The notes under the pieces are model-generated. The model did no database searches. It was not told where the DNA came from and saw nothing but the letters and a program-made list of their open reading frames with translations. From NCBI RefSeq assembly GCF_002379585.1, contig NZ_DFUE01000039.1:61178-125177 (forward strand): a stretch of DNA of 64,000 bases. The letters run 5' to 3'. The position numbers and the translations under genes were made by a program. Below are positions 41,978 through 51,130 of this stretch, piece by piece. Numbering within the stretch: the first letter of the stretch is position 1; every line of letters begins with the position of its first letter. The stretch is from Pseudomonas sp. UBA4194 (lineage in GTDB: Bacteria; Pseudomonadota; Gammaproteobacteria; Pseudomonadales; Pseudomonadaceae).

Positions 41978-43372
41978 TCAGCGCTCGAGCGGCTCGGCAG
42001 GCCGCGGCAAGGCGAGGGTAAAGCAGGTGCCGCGGGCGTCACTGACAACCGTGACCGTGCCGCCGAGCAGGGTCATGATCGAGCGCACGATGGCCAGGCC
42101 CAGGCCACCGGAGTCTCCCGGCTCTGCCCGCGAGGGATCGATGCGAAAGAATCGATCAAAGAGTTTGTCCAGGTGTTCGGCGGCAATGGCCGGCCCCTGG
42201 TTGCAGACGCTGATGCAGGCCGTATCGTCCAGGTAATGGCAGCGCAACTGCACCGCCGTGCCGGGCAGGGCATGGCGCACGGCGTTGGCCAGCAGGTTGG
42301 CCAAGGCGCGTTGCAGCAATTGCAGGTCGGTTTGCAGGGTGCCGTTGAGGCTGTGTTGCAAGGTGGCGCCGCGGTCCTCGGCCAGGGCCTGGAAGTAGTC
42401 GCACATCTCATCGCCCAGCCAGGCCAGGTCGATGGCTTGCAGATTCACCGGGCGCTGCCCGTGATCGGCCCGAGCCAGGAACAGCAGGTTTTCCACCATA
42501 CGGTTCAGGCGCTCGTACTCTTCGATATTGGAGCCCAGCAGTTCGCGGTATTCGGCAGCAGTGCGCGGTTGGTTGAGCGCCTGCCCGGTGCTGCCCAGCA
42601 AGTTGTGCAGGGGTGTGCGGATTTCGTGGGCCAGGTCCGCGGAAAACTGTGACAGCCTTTCGAACCCTTGGTCCAGCCGGGTCAACATGCCGTTGAGCGC
42701 CTGGATGGGCGCCTGTAATTCGGCGGGCACGGCGTTGGACGGCAGCCGTTTGTGCAGATTGCGCAGGTCGATCTGGGCCACCGCCAGGGCGATATCTTGC
42801 AGGGGCGCCAATGCCCGACGGACCAGCAGCAGACCAATGCCCAGCGCCAGCAATGCGCCCGTGGCCACACCCAGATACAGACGCAGCCGATAGCTGGCCA
42901 GGATCGCCTCGCGCTCGGCCAGGCGCTTGCCGACCAGCACGGTCAGCTGTTCGCCCGCTGGGCCCAGGGCGCGGCCGCTGAGCACCAGTGCAGCGTCGTG
43001 AACGTGGATGTCGGCACGCTGGGGCGGCTGGTCAATGGCAATGGGCGCTACGCTGGGCAGCAACTGGGCGTGAGGGTTGATCTCGATGACGGTGCTGCCA
43101 TCGGCACGGCGCACCCACAGAACGCTTTCCTGATTGCCGAGCATGTTCTGGTAAAGGCCGGGGCGCTGTTGCAGTGCGCCCAGGCTATCGCTGTCGTGCA
43201 GCAGGGCACGCACCTGCTCCAGGCGGCCCAGCAGTGCCAGATCGTCGCGGTAGGCAATTTCGGCTATCAGAGAGCGATACAAAAACAGCGCCACGCCGGC
43301 CAGCACCACGGAGCACACCAGGGCAAACGCCAGGCCCAGGCGCCAGGCCAGGGAATGGGCGCGATCACTCAT
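41978..43372 (-). CDS. Heavy-metal/redox-type sensor histidine kinase (CusS/HprS-like)
   Basis: This 464-residue inner-membrane kinase has transmembrane helices ~12-32 and ~165-185, a periplasmic sensor between them, HAMP, and a kinase core. The H-box is FSADLAHEIRTPLHNLLGSTGQAL near 250, the N-box NLLANAVRHALPG, and the G-box GDSGGLGLAIVRSIM. The layout is that of the 'heavy metal sensor kinase' class that includes CusS, CopS and E. coli HprS (YedV). Its ATG overlaps the regulator stop by 8 bp, so the pair is coupled. The signal is not readable from sequence; the adjacent hydroxyisourate hydrolase favours the Hpr-like redox sensor over a pure copper sensor. Confidence 0.9.
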   Translation of the reverse strand: MSDRAHSLAWRLGLAFALVCSVVLAGVALFLYRSLIAEIAYRDDLALLGRLEQVRALLHDSDSLGALQQRPGLYQNMLGNQESVLWVRRADGSTVIEINPHAQLLPSVAPIAIDQPPQRADIHVHDAALVLSGRALGPAGEQLTVLVGKRLAEREAILASYRLRLYLGVATGALLALGIGLLLVRRALAPLQDIALAVAQIDLRNLHKRLPSNAVPAELQAPIQALNGMLTRLDQGFERLSQFSADLAHEIRTPLHNLLGSTGQALNQPRTAAEYRELLGSNIEEYERLNRMVENLLFLARADHGQRPVNLQAIDLAWLGDEMCDYFQALAEDRGATLQHSLNGTLQTDLQLLQRALANLLANAVRHALPGTAVQLRCHYLDDTACISVCNQGPAIAAEHLDKLFDRFFRIDPSRAEPGDSGGLGLAIVRSIMTLLGGTVTVVSDARGTCFTLALPRPAEPLER

Positions 43373-44039
43373 CCTCGGTGTCCAGCTGATAACCCACGCC
43401 GCGCACGGTGTGAATCAGCTTGGGCATGAACGGGTCGTCGACCTTGGCGCGCAGCCGGCGCACGGCCACTTCGACCATGTTGGTGTCGCTGTCGAAGTTC
43501 AGGTTCCACACCTGTGAAGCGATCAGCGTGCGGGACAACGCTTCGCCGCGGCGGCTGACCAGCATGTGCAGCAGGGCGAATTCCTTGTTGGTCAGGTTGA
43601 TGCGCTGGCCACCCCGGCTGACCCTTCGGCGCAATAGATCCAGCTCCAGATCGGCGACGCGATAGACCTCAGGTTCGCGAGCCGGGCCGCGCCGTAGCAA
43701 GGTACGGACCCTGGCCAGCAGTTCAGCGAAGGCGAAGGGTTTGACCAGGTAGTCGTCGGCTCCCAGTTCCAGACCGCGCACGCGGTCCTCGATCGCATCC
43801 TTGGCGGTGAGAAACAGCACCGGTGTTTCACCGCGCTGACGGATCAGCTTGAGCAATTGCCAGCCATTGAGGCCCGGCAGCATCACGTCCAGGATGACCA
43901 GGTCGTACACCTGTTCCTCGATCAGGTAGCGCCCGTCCAGGCCGTTCAAGGCCACGTCCACCGCAAAACCCGACTCCCCCAGCCCCTTGGCCAGGAAATT
44001 GGCCGTCTTGGCTTCGTCTTCCACTACCAGCACTCGCAT
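43365..44039 (-). CDS. OmpR-family response regulator (CusR/HprR-like)
   Basis: This 224-residue regulator has a receiver domain (acidic E7-D8, phospho-acceptor D51 in LVILDVMLPG, Lys in VKPFAFAELLARV) and a winged-helix DNA-binding domain (~125-224; NLTNKEFALLHMLVSRRGEALSR and TVRGVGYQLD). It belongs to the heavy-metal response regulator group. A GAGGTGA site lies 5 nt before the ATG. A perfect palindrome at 44093 is 54 bp upstream of its start and suits autoregulation. Confidence 0.92.
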   Translation of the reverse strand: MRVLVVEDEAKTANFLAKGLGESGFAVDVALNGLDGRYLIEEQVYDLVILDVMLPGLNGWQLLKLIRQRGETPVLFLTAKDAIEDRVRGLELGADDYLVKPFAFAELLARVRTLLRRGPAREPEVYRVADLELDLLRRRVSRGGQRINLTNKEFALLHMLVSRRGEALSRTLIASQVWNLNFDSDTNMVEVAVRRLRAKVDDPFMPKLIHTVRGVGYQLDTEDE

Positions 44040-44092
44040 CGCTCACCTCTTTGTATGCGCGCCTAGGCTAGGCCTGATACGCCGGCTTGCCT

Positions 44093-44108
44093 ATTACAAA
44101 GTTGTAAT
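44093..44108. promoter_or_regulatory. Perfect palindrome ATTACAA-AG-TTGTAAT, likely response-regulator operator
   Basis: The 7-2-7 inverted repeat lies almost exactly midway between the divergent response-regulator (54 bp) and heme-binding-protein (67 bp) starts. Its form resembles boxes of CusR/HprR/CopR-type regulators (TACAA..TTGTA), so the neighbouring regulator probably binds here and controls both transcription units. Confidence 0.75.
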
Positions 44109-44174
44109 CCGTGTGACGGGGTTCTGTGGGGGAGGGGTTGTTAACGTGCAGCCACCCCCATCAGGAGCTCTCCC

Positions 44175-44642
44175 ATGACGCCACGAAACCTGCTGTTCGG
44201 CGCGCTCTGCCTGGCCACGGCGCACGCCCAGGCCGCGCTGCCTCAGCATCCCGACCTGGATTTGGCCAGCGCCCTGCGTCTGGCCAGCGGCAGCGATTGC
44301 ACTGCAGCCATTGCCGTTCTGGACCGGGGTGGTAACCCGATCCTGCAACAACGCGCCGATGGTGTCGGCCCGCACAACGCCGATGCCGCCCGCCTGAAGG
44401 CCTACACCGCGCTTTCCACGAAAACGCCGACCCGGCTGTTCGCCGAGCGCGCTCGCAACAACCCCGAAGCCGCCAACCTGAACACCCTGGGCCAACTGCT
44501 GCTGTTGGGCGGTGGTGTGCCGCTGTTCGAAGGCCAGCAATTGGTGGGCGCCATTGGCATTGCCGGGGCCGGTGGTGCCGAGCAAGACGAAAACTGTGCA
44601 ATCAAGGCCGCCGAACACCTTGGCCTGGCCATTCACCCTTGA
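44175..44642 (+). CDS. Periplasmic GlcG/HbpS-like heme-binding-family protein
   Basis: This 155-residue protein has a signal peptide (about 1-20, AHAQAALP) and a GlcG/HbpS (DUF336) domain: CTAAIAVLDRGGNPILQQRADG, NADAARLKAYTALSTKTPT, LLLLGGGVPLFEGQQLVGAIGIAGAGGAEQDENCAIKAAE. HbpS in Streptomyces binds heme and senses oxidative stress through a kinase; GlcG relatives have no settled role. It is the first gene of a two-gene unit with the hydroxyisourate hydrolase, 12 bp apart, divergent from the two-component system. Heme binding here is inferred from the family only. Confidence 0.88.
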   Translation: MTPRNLLFGALCLATAHAQAALPQHPDLDLASALRLASGSDCTAAIAVLDRGGNPILQQRADGVGPHNADAARLKAYTALSTKTPTRLFAERARNNPEAANLNTLGQLLLLGGGVPLFEGQQLVGAIGIAGAGGAEQDENCAIKAAEHLGLAIHP

Positions 44643-44653
44643 AGGAGCGACAC

Positions 44654-45058
44654 ATGAACATTCGTAGAACCCTGCTGGCCATGGCGCTGGCGTCGGTATC
44701 CGGCTTTGCCGCCGCCGCCAATCCGTTGAGCGTGCACGTACTGAATCTGGAAACCGGTGTGCCATCGCCTGGCATCACCGTCACCCTGGAACAACATCAG
44801 GGCCAGCGCTGGGAATCCCTGGGGCAGGGCACCACCAATGAGCAGGGTCGGATCGCCGAACTGTTCCCCGCACAGCGCACCTTCGCACCGGGCGAGTATC
44901 GGGTGGTGTTCAAGACGGGTGAGTACTACAAAACCGCAGGCCACGAGACGTTCTTCCCCGAGATCCCGGTGATCTTCGAAGTGAAGAACACCGATCAGCA
45001 CTATCACATTCCGCTGCTGCTCAGTCCTTATGGCTTCAGCACCTACCGCGGGTCGTAG
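44654..45058 (+). CDS. hiuH: Periplasmic hydroxyisourate hydrolase (transthyretin-like)
   Basis: Hydroxyisourate hydrolase converts 5-hydroxyisourate to OHCU in urate breakdown. The 134-residue protein has a signal peptide (~1-22, GFAAAANP) and a transthyretin fold of ~112 residues: LSVHVLNLETGVP with active-site His, the Arg in EQGRIAELF, HYHIPLLLSPYG with a second His, and the diagnostic C-terminal YRGS. The ATG at 44654 follows AAGGAG. The periplasmic location parallels E. coli HiuH (YedX), which also sits beside the HprRS two-component genes. A 14-bp hairpin follows the gene. Confidence 0.93.
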   Translation: MNIRRTLLAMALASVSGFAAAANPLSVHVLNLETGVPSPGITVTLEQHQGQRWESLGQGTTNEQGRIAELFPAQRTFAPGEYRVVFKTGEYYKTAGHETFFPEIPVIFEVKNTDQHYHIPLLLSPYGFSTYRGS

Positions 45059-45358
45059 TCTCACGGCCGGCAAGTCTGATCATTCCCCTGGTTAAAACGC
45101 AGGCCGGTGCGCAAAGCGCATCGGCCTGCAGCGTTTCAATGTTGCGCAGGCAGTCGAGCTGCGTTTGGGCACGAACGCAAATCGTGATTGTATTATGTCG
45201 CTCTGGAGTACAAAATGCGGGTGCGGCGCTTGATTGGGCACAGACCTGAATCTCGCTGACCTAGACCAGTTCCCAATGCGCTACGACCTGACCACCCTGG
45301 CCCATCCATCAGCGGTGAGCAGGCGAGCTGTCGACCAACAGCGCGGACATTGAAAAAA
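45059..45358. other. Intergenic region between hiuH and acnA
   Basis: These 300 bp hold the hiuH hairpin and then a more AT-rich part around 45180-45220 (ATTGTATTATG...GAGTACAAAATG) that may contain the acnA promoter. No -35/-10 pair is assigned with confidence, and no strong ribosome site is seen before acnA. Confidence 0.45.
45099..45129 (+). terminator. Strong hairpin after hiuH
   Basis: GCAGGCCGGTGCGC (45099-45112) pairs over 14 bp (one G-T wobble) with GCGCATCGGCCTGC (45116-45129), with loop AAA. Only GCGTTTC follows, so termination may be incomplete. Confidence 0.6.
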
Positions 45359-48052
45359 ATGAGTGATGCAACCATGACCGAGCGTGCCACCGGCCTGTTG
45401 AACACCTTGCTGATCGATGGCGAACACTTCGCGTACGTCGATCTGCACAAGATGTTGACGCCTTCTCAAATTGCGAAACTTCCGTATTCGATCCGTATCC
45501 TGCTGGAGAACGTCGCGCGTTGTACCCCTCAGGCGCTACCCTCGGTTCTGGCCAGGGCGCTGGGCGAGGGGCCGGACTGCGAAGTGCCTTTCCAGCCCAA
45601 CCGCCTGATGTTCCATGACACCACGTGCTTGCCAGCCCTGGCGGATTTCGCCGGCATGCGCGACGTGGTTGCGGAGTTGGGTGGCGATCCCAAGGCCATG
45701 AACCCGCTGATCCCCGCAGTGCTGACCATCGACCACTCGGTGATCGTCGAGCATTACGCTGAACCCGATGCGGTCGAGGAAAACCTCAATATCGATTTTC
45801 GTCGCAACAGCGAGCGCTACCGCTTTATCAAGTGGGCGCAGAAGAGCCTCGACAACTTCGGCGTGATTCCGCCGGGCACCGGCATCATCCACCAGATGAA
45901 CATGGAGGCGCTGGCGCAGGTGGTCTGGGAAAGCAAAAGCGAAGACGGCCAGCGCATGCTCCACCCCGACGACATGGTCGCCACTGACAGCCATACGCCC
46001 ATGATCAATGCCATTGGCGTATTGGGCTGGGGTGTGGGTGGGCTGGAAGGGCAGGCGGCCATGGTCGGCGAGCCGGTACCGATCAGCTTTCCGAAAGTCG
46101 TCGGCATTCGTGTCAGCAACATCATGCGTCCCGGTGTGACGGCCACCGACCTTTCGCTGCACGTGGCGCAAATCCTGCGCAAGCGTTCGGTGGTCGGCAA
46201 ATTCGTCGAGTTCACCGGCTCTGGCCTTTCCACGCTGAGCTGGGCAGCCCGCGGCACCGTTGCAAACATGGCACCTGAGTATGGCGCGACGGTGGTGTTC
46301 TTCCCGTTCGACACTGACACGCTCAACTATCTAGAATTGACTGGCCGCTCTGCGCAGTTGCGCAACAAGGTTGTGGCCTACATGAATGCCCAGCCACTGT
46401 GGCGTCGTGACGAGCATCCCGAGCCGCAATTCGATGAACTCATCGACCTCGACCTGGCCAGTATCGAGCCCAGCGTGGCCGGCCCTCATCAGCCCCATCA
46501 ACGCCAAAGTCTGGCGAACGCTGCGGCGTCGTTCCGTGACGGTGTGATGGGCGGTGGTAACCTGATCGCCGGTCCCGCCCAGCAGGTTTTTTTCGAGCCC
46601 AGCTTCGGTGAGCCGATCACACATGGCGCCGTCGTGATGTCGGCCATCACCAGTTGCACCAACACGGCCAACCCATCGCAAATGGTCCAGGCCGGTCTGC
46701 TGGCGCGCAACGCCCGTGCGCTCGGGCTCAAGAGCAAACCCTGGGTGAAAACCTCATTGTCTCCAGGCTCGCAGGTGGTGGCGGATTACCTGGCCGAAGC
46801 GAACCTGTTGGAAGACTTTGCGGCGCTGGGCTTCGACCTCGCAGGCTTCGGTTGCATGACCTGCATCGGCAACTCCGGCAAGCTCGAAGAGCACGTCGAA
46901 GCCTTTGCCGATCAGGGTCTCAAAGGTGTGGTGGTATTGTCCGGCAACCGCAACTTCGAAGGTCGAGTCAATCCGAAACTGCAGGCCGGTTATCTGGCAT
47001 CGCCTGCGCTCTGCGTGGCCTATGCCATCGCCGGGACTATCGATATTGATCTGGAGTCCCAGCCCCTTGGCCGGGATGCAAACGGCCAGCCGGTGTACAT
47101 GCGCGACCTGATGCCCAGCGATGCAGACATTGCCGCCCAGGTACTGGAAGTGGTCAAACCCGAGTTCTTCCAGCAACGGCTGGCGACAGTCTGGAACGGG
47201 ACCCATCAGTGGCAGGCGCTGTCGGCAGTCGGTAGCGTGCAGTTCCCATGGAGCCCGGAGTCGACCTATCTGCGCCGTCCGCAGTACCTGGCGGACATCA
47301 AGGCCGAACCGAAAGATTCGCTGGCCATCGGTGGCGCGCGGGTGTTGATGGTGGTGGGCGACAACGTCACCACCGACCATATTTCACCGGCGGGTGCGAT
47401 TCCGGGCAACAGTCTGGCCGGACAGTGGCTGCTTGAACGCGGCGAAGACCCGCAGGATCTCAACCAATACTCCACCCGTCGCAGCAACCACGAAGTGATG
47501 TTGCGCGGTGCCTTCACTAACCGTTCCGTGAAGAATCTGCTGCTGGGGGACAACCAGCCAGGGCTGGGTGTGTGGGCGTGGAATGCGGATCACAGCGAGT
47601 GCTTGCCGTTGTTTCTGGCGGCCGAGAGTTATACCCGTCAGCAGACTCCGATGGTGGTCTTCGCTGGCATCAACTATGGCGCCGGCTCCAGCCGTGACTG
47701 GGCGGCCAAGGCTCAGGCGTTGCTCGGCGTCAAAGCCGTGGTGGCCAGCAGCGTGGAACGCATCCACCGCAGCAACCTGATCGGCATGGGCGTGATCCCG
47801 CTGCAGTTCAAGCCTGACCAAAAGGTTCAGGACCTGAACCTCGATGGCAGCGAGCACCTTGACTTCGCCGGGCTGGATGACCTGGTCGTCGGCAACAACC
47901 CGGTCATCATGACCGTGCGCCGCAGCAATGGCGATCAGGAGCGCGTCCAGTTGTTCGCCCGCATCGATTCCTTGCAGGAGATCCGCTACCTCATCAATGG
48001 CGGCGTGTTGCCATACGTGATCCGCAAGGTGGTCAAGCGCACGACCTCGTAA
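45359..48052 (+). CDS. acnA: Aconitate hydratase AcnA
   Basis: This 897-residue monomeric aconitase has the [4Fe-4S] cysteines in AITSCTNTANPSQM and GCMTCIGNSG, plus TDSHTPMINAIGVLGWGVGG, NPKLQAGYLASPALCVAYAIAG and the swivel domain GAGSSRDWAAKA..GVKAVVASSVERIHRSNL. AcnA types are oxidant-stable and used in stationary phase or stress, whereas AcnB (0.8 kb) is the main TCA enzyme. No prpC/prpB/acnD genes adjoin, so a methylcitrate-cycle role is not indicated. The start is uncertain: ATG 45359 or 45374; neither has a strong ribosome site. Confidence 0.93.
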   Translation: MSDATMTERATGLLNTLLIDGEHFAYVDLHKMLTPSQIAKLPYSIRILLENVARCTPQALPSVLARALGEGPDCEVPFQPNRLMFHDTTCLPALADFAGMRDVVAELGGDPKAMNPLIPAVLTIDHSVIVEHYAEPDAVEENLNIDFRRNSERYRFIKWAQKSLDNFGVIPPGTGIIHQMNMEALAQVVWESKSEDGQRMLHPDDMVATDSHTPMINAIGVLGWGVGGLEGQAAMVGEPVPISFPKVVGIRVSNIMRPGVTATDLSLHVAQILRKRSVVGKFVEFTGSGLSTLSWAARGTVANMAPEYGATVVFFPFDTDTLNYLELTGRSAQLRNKVVAYMNAQPLWRRDEHPEPQFDELIDLDLASIEPSVAGPHQPHQRQSLANAAASFRDGVMGGGNLIAGPAQQVFFEPSFGEPITHGAVVMSAITSCTNTANPSQMVQAGLLARNARALGLKSKPWVKTSLSPGSQVVADYLAEANLLEDFAALGFDLAGFGCMTCIGNSGKLEEHVEAFADQGLKGVVVLSGNRNFEGRVNPKLQAGYLASPALCVAYAIAGTIDIDLESQPLGRDANGQPVYMRDLMPSDADIAAQVLEVVKPEFFQQRLATVWNGTHQWQALSAVGSVQFPWSPESTYLRRPQYLADIKAEPKDSLAIGGARVLMVVGDNVTTDHISPAGAIPGNSLAGQWLLERGEDPQDLNQYSTRRSNHEVMLRGAFTNRSVKNLLLGDNQPGLGVWAWNADHSECLPLFLAAESYTRQQTPMVVFAGINYGAGSSRDWAAKAQALLGVKAVVASSVERIHRSNLIGMGVIPLQFKPDQKVQDLNLDGSEHLDFAGLDDLVVGNNPVIMTVRRSNGDQERVQLFARIDSLQEIRYLINGGVLPYVIRKVVKRTTS

Positions 48053-48128
48053 GCTGTATTACCCTTGTTGCGGCCCTGGCTACTAACCTCTCACTGCCCG
48101 TCCAGGCTATGGATTCGGAGAAAAACAC

Positions 48129-48854
48129 ATGAGCTCAGTATCACCGGCCGTCCTGGCTGATCTGGCCCCTGCCGGCACACTTCGTGCGGCGATCAACCTG
48201 GGTAATCCTGTGCTGGCGCAACAGGCCGCCGATGGCAGCCCGCAAGGGGTCTCGGTCCAGCTTGCCAAAGCCCTGGCGAAAGAGCTGAACGTCGCGCTGG
48301 AAATGGTTATCTACGATGCCGCAGGAAAAGTCTTTGCCGCCCTCGATCAAAAAACCTGGACCGTGGCGTTCATGGCGATCGAGCCGGTTCGTGCTGCCCA
48401 GGTTGCCTTCAGTGATCCCTACGTGGCGATAGAAGGGACTTACCTGGTGCGAGCCGATTCGGCGTATTTCCAGGTCGACGATCTGGACAGCCCTGGCCTG
48501 AAGCTCGCGGTGGGTAAAGGCGCGGCCTACGATCTGTACTTGTCCCGGACGTTGAAGCACGCCGAGTTGCATCGGGCTGAAACCTCGGCGGGTGCAGTGG
48601 ACTTGTTTCTCGACCAGGGGCTGGATGCTGCAGCCGGTGTGCGTCAGCCGCTGGAGAAGTTCGCTGCGGCCCATGCCGGTTACCGAGTGATCGAGGGGCA
48701 ATTCACCTCCATTCGCCAGGCCATGGCCGTGCCCTTGCAGCACTCGGCAGGGGCTGAATACGTTCAGGCCTTTGTGAAGCGGCAGAAGGCCAATGGCCTG
48801 GTCCGCGCGGCACTGGACGAAACCGGGCAGGCGGACGTTACCGTTCCGGAGTAA
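48129..48854 (+). CDS. Substrate-binding-protein-fold protein without a signal peptide
   Basis: This 241-residue protein has the SBP_bac_3 fold: GTLRAAINLGNPVLAQ, GSPQGVSVQLAKALAKEL, VAFMAIEPVRAAQVAFSDPYVAIEGTYLV and LKLAVGKGAAYDLYL. It looks like an amino-acid ABC transporter binding component. The N-terminus (SSVSPAVLADLAPAG) is hydrophilic, with no export signal, and no permease gene adjoins. GGAG precedes the ATG. It is probably cytosolic, with a role other than transport; misannotation of a longer start is unlikely because there is no hydrophobic stretch upstream in frame before acnA's end. Confidence 0.85.
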   Translation: MSSVSPAVLADLAPAGTLRAAINLGNPVLAQQAADGSPQGVSVQLAKALAKELNVALEMVIYDAAGKVFAALDQKTWTVAFMAIEPVRAAQVAFSDPYVAIEGTYLVRADSAYFQVDDLDSPGLKLAVGKGAAYDLYLSRTLKHAELHRAETSAGAVDLFLDQGLDAAAGVRQPLEKFAAAHAGYRVIEGQFTSIRQAMAVPLQHSAGAEYVQAFVKRQKANGLVRAALDETGQADVTVPE

Positions 48855-49093
48855 CGCCCGAGCGCGAGTGAGCGCCGTTCCACAGGTTGCGGCATTCGGC
48901 TGGCGGTAAGCGGCCGTAGGATGCAGCCTTGGCACACATAATCGTTCAAGAGGGCTGTGCGTTTCGGTCAGTCAGTTGTCACTTTCAGCCATTGAGCGCG
49001 GGCACCATGGTCTTTACTGTCTGGTGCTACCCATGACGAGCCCCACCTTCACGAGGCGCTCGCATTTTCCGTGATCATGCCTGTGGAGTACCT

Positions 49094-51130
49094 ATGGCCG
49101 CCGCCCCCTATCCGCATCTGTTGGCCCCGCTGGACCTGGGCTTTACCACTCTGCGCAACCGCAGCCTGATGGGCTCCATGCACACGGGGTTGGAAGAGAA
49201 GCCCGGTGGGTTCGAGCGCATGGCGGTGTATTTCGCCGAACGTGCCCGTGGCGGCGTCGGCTTGATGGTCACCGGCGGCATTGCACCCAACGAGGAGGGT
49301 GGGGTGTACGCGGGTGCGGCCAAGCTGAGCACCCCCGAAGAGGCGGAAAAGCACAAGGTGGTGACACAGGCGGTGCATCAGGCGGGGGGCAAGATCTGCC
49401 TGCAGATCCTTCACGCCGGGCGCTATGCCTATAGCCCCAAGCTGGTGGCGCCCAGTGCGATCCAGGCACCGATCAACCCCTTCAAGCCCCATGAGCTGGA
49501 CGAAGACGGCATCCAGAAACAGATCGCCGACTTCGTCCAATGCGCACGGCTGGCCCAGTCGGCGGGTTACGACGGCGTCGAAATTATGGGCTCCGAGGGC
49601 TACTTCATCAATCAGTTCCTCGCTGCCCACAGCAATCAGCGCAGCGACCGCTGGGGCGGCAGCTACGAGAATCGCATGCGCTTGGCGGTGGCTATCGTGA
49701 CCCAGGTGCGCGAGGCGGTGGGGCCGGATTTCATCATCATTTTCCGCCTGTCGATGCTCGATCTGATCGAGGGCGGCAGCGTCTGGGAGGAAGTGGTGCA
49801 ACTGGCCCAGGCCATCGAAGCCGCGGGCGCCACGCTGATCAATACCGGTATCGGCTGGCACGAAGCGCGCATTCCTACCATCGCCACCAAGGTACCCCGG
49901 GCGGCGTTCAGCAAGGTCACCGCCAAATTGCGCGGTGCGGTGAAGATTCCGCTGATCACCACCAATCGGATCAACACCCCAGAGGTAGCCGAACGGATTC
50001 TGGCCGAGGGTGATGCCGACATGGTGTCCATGGCTCGACCCTTTCTGGCCGATCCGGAGTTCATGAACAAGGCGGCGGGCAGTCGTGCCGATGAGATCAA
50101 CACCTGCATCGGTTGCAACCAGGCCTGCCTGGATCACACCTTTGCCGGCAAGCTGACCAGCTGCCTGGTCAACCCCCGTGCGTGCCATGAAACCGAACTC
50201 AATTACCTGCCGGTCACTACGGCGCGCAAGATCGCCGTGGTGGGCGCAGGTCCAGCGGGCTTGGCGGCAGCGACCGTGGCGGCCGAACGTGGCCATGCCG
50301 TGACCCTGTTCGATTCGCGCAGTGAAATCGGTGGTCAGTTCAACGTCGCCAAGCGAGTGCCGGGGAAGGAGGAGTTCTATGAAACCCTGCGTTACTTTCA
50401 GCGCAAGGTGCAGCTTACCGGTGTCGATTTGCAGCTTCAGACACGGGTCGATGTAGAGCAGTTGGTGGCCGGGGACTACGACGAGATCATCCTGGCCACC
50501 GGTATCGCCCCGCGCTTGCCGACGATCCCCGGCATCGAGCATCCCAAGGTGATGGGCTATCTGGATGTGCTGCTCGAGCACAAGCCCGTGGGGCCGCGTG
50601 TAGCGGTGATCGGGGCAGGGGGCATCGGCTTCGATGTGAGCGAGTACCTGGTGCACCAAGGGGTGTTTACCAGCCTGAACCGTGAAGCGTTCTGGAAAGA
50701 GTGGGGCATCGATCAAGCGCTGGAGGCGCGGGGTGGGGTGGCCGGTATCCGCGCTGAGCCCCATGCACCGGCGCGTCAGGTCTATCTGCTGCAACGCAAG
50801 AAATCCAAGGTCGGCGATGGCCTGGGCAAGACCACCGGCTGGATTCACCGCACGGGGCTCAAGAACAAGCGGGTGCAGATGATCAACAGTGTCGAGTATC
50901 TGAAGATCGACGACGCCGGGCTGCACATCAGCGTTGATGGCGGTGAGCCGCAAGTGCTGGAGGTAGATAACGTGATCATTTGCGCTGGCCAGGACCCGTT
51001 GCGTGAATTGCAGGAGGGTTTGCTGGCGGCGGGGCAGACGGTGCATCTGATTGGCGGAGCAGATGTCGCGGCGGAGCTGGATGCCAAGCGGGCCATCGGG
51101 CAGGGATCGCGGTTGGCGGCCCAGTTGTAG
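49094..51130 (+). CDS. fadH: NADPH-dependent 2,4-dienoyl-CoA reductase
   Basis: FadH reduces 2,4-dienoyl-CoA during beta-oxidation of unsaturated fatty acids. The 678-residue protein combines an old-yellow-enzyme FMN barrel (~1-330; MGSMHTGLEE, LQILHAGRYAYSP, GYDGVEIMGSEGYFINQFL, NTGIGWHEARIPTIA), an iron-sulfur motif CIGCNQACLDHTFAGK..SCLVNPRAC (~338-365), and FAD/NADPH domains (VVGAGPAGLAAATVAAERGH, VIGAGGIGFDVSEYL, AGQDPLRELQ). GGAG precedes the ATG. It is monocistronic. Confidence 0.96.
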   Translation: MAAAPYPHLLAPLDLGFTTLRNRSLMGSMHTGLEEKPGGFERMAVYFAERARGGVGLMVTGGIAPNEEGGVYAGAAKLSTPEEAEKHKVVTQAVHQAGGKICLQILHAGRYAYSPKLVAPSAIQAPINPFKPHELDEDGIQKQIADFVQCARLAQSAGYDGVEIMGSEGYFINQFLAAHSNQRSDRWGGSYENRMRLAVAIVTQVREAVGPDFIIIFRLSMLDLIEGGSVWEEVVQLAQAIEAAGATLINTGIGWHEARIPTIATKVPRAAFSKVTAKLRGAVKIPLITTNRINTPEVAERILAEGDADMVSMARPFLADPEFMNKAAGSRADEINTCIGCNQACLDHTFAGKLTSCLVNPRACHETELNYLPVTTARKIAVVGAGPAGLAAATVAAERGHAVTLFDSRSEIGGQFNVAKRVPGKEEFYETLRYFQRKVQLTGVDLQLQTRVDVEQLVAGDYDEIILATGIAPRLPTIPGIEHPKVMGYLDVLLEHKPVGPRVAVIGAGGIGFDVSEYLVHQGVFTSLNREAFWKEWGIDQALEARGGVAGIRAEPHAPARQVYLLQRKKSKVGDGLGKTTGWIHRTGLKNKRVQMINSVEYLKIDDAGLHISVDGGEPQVLEVDNVIICAGQDPLRELQEGLLAAGQTVHLIGGADVAAELDAKRAIGQGSRLAAQL

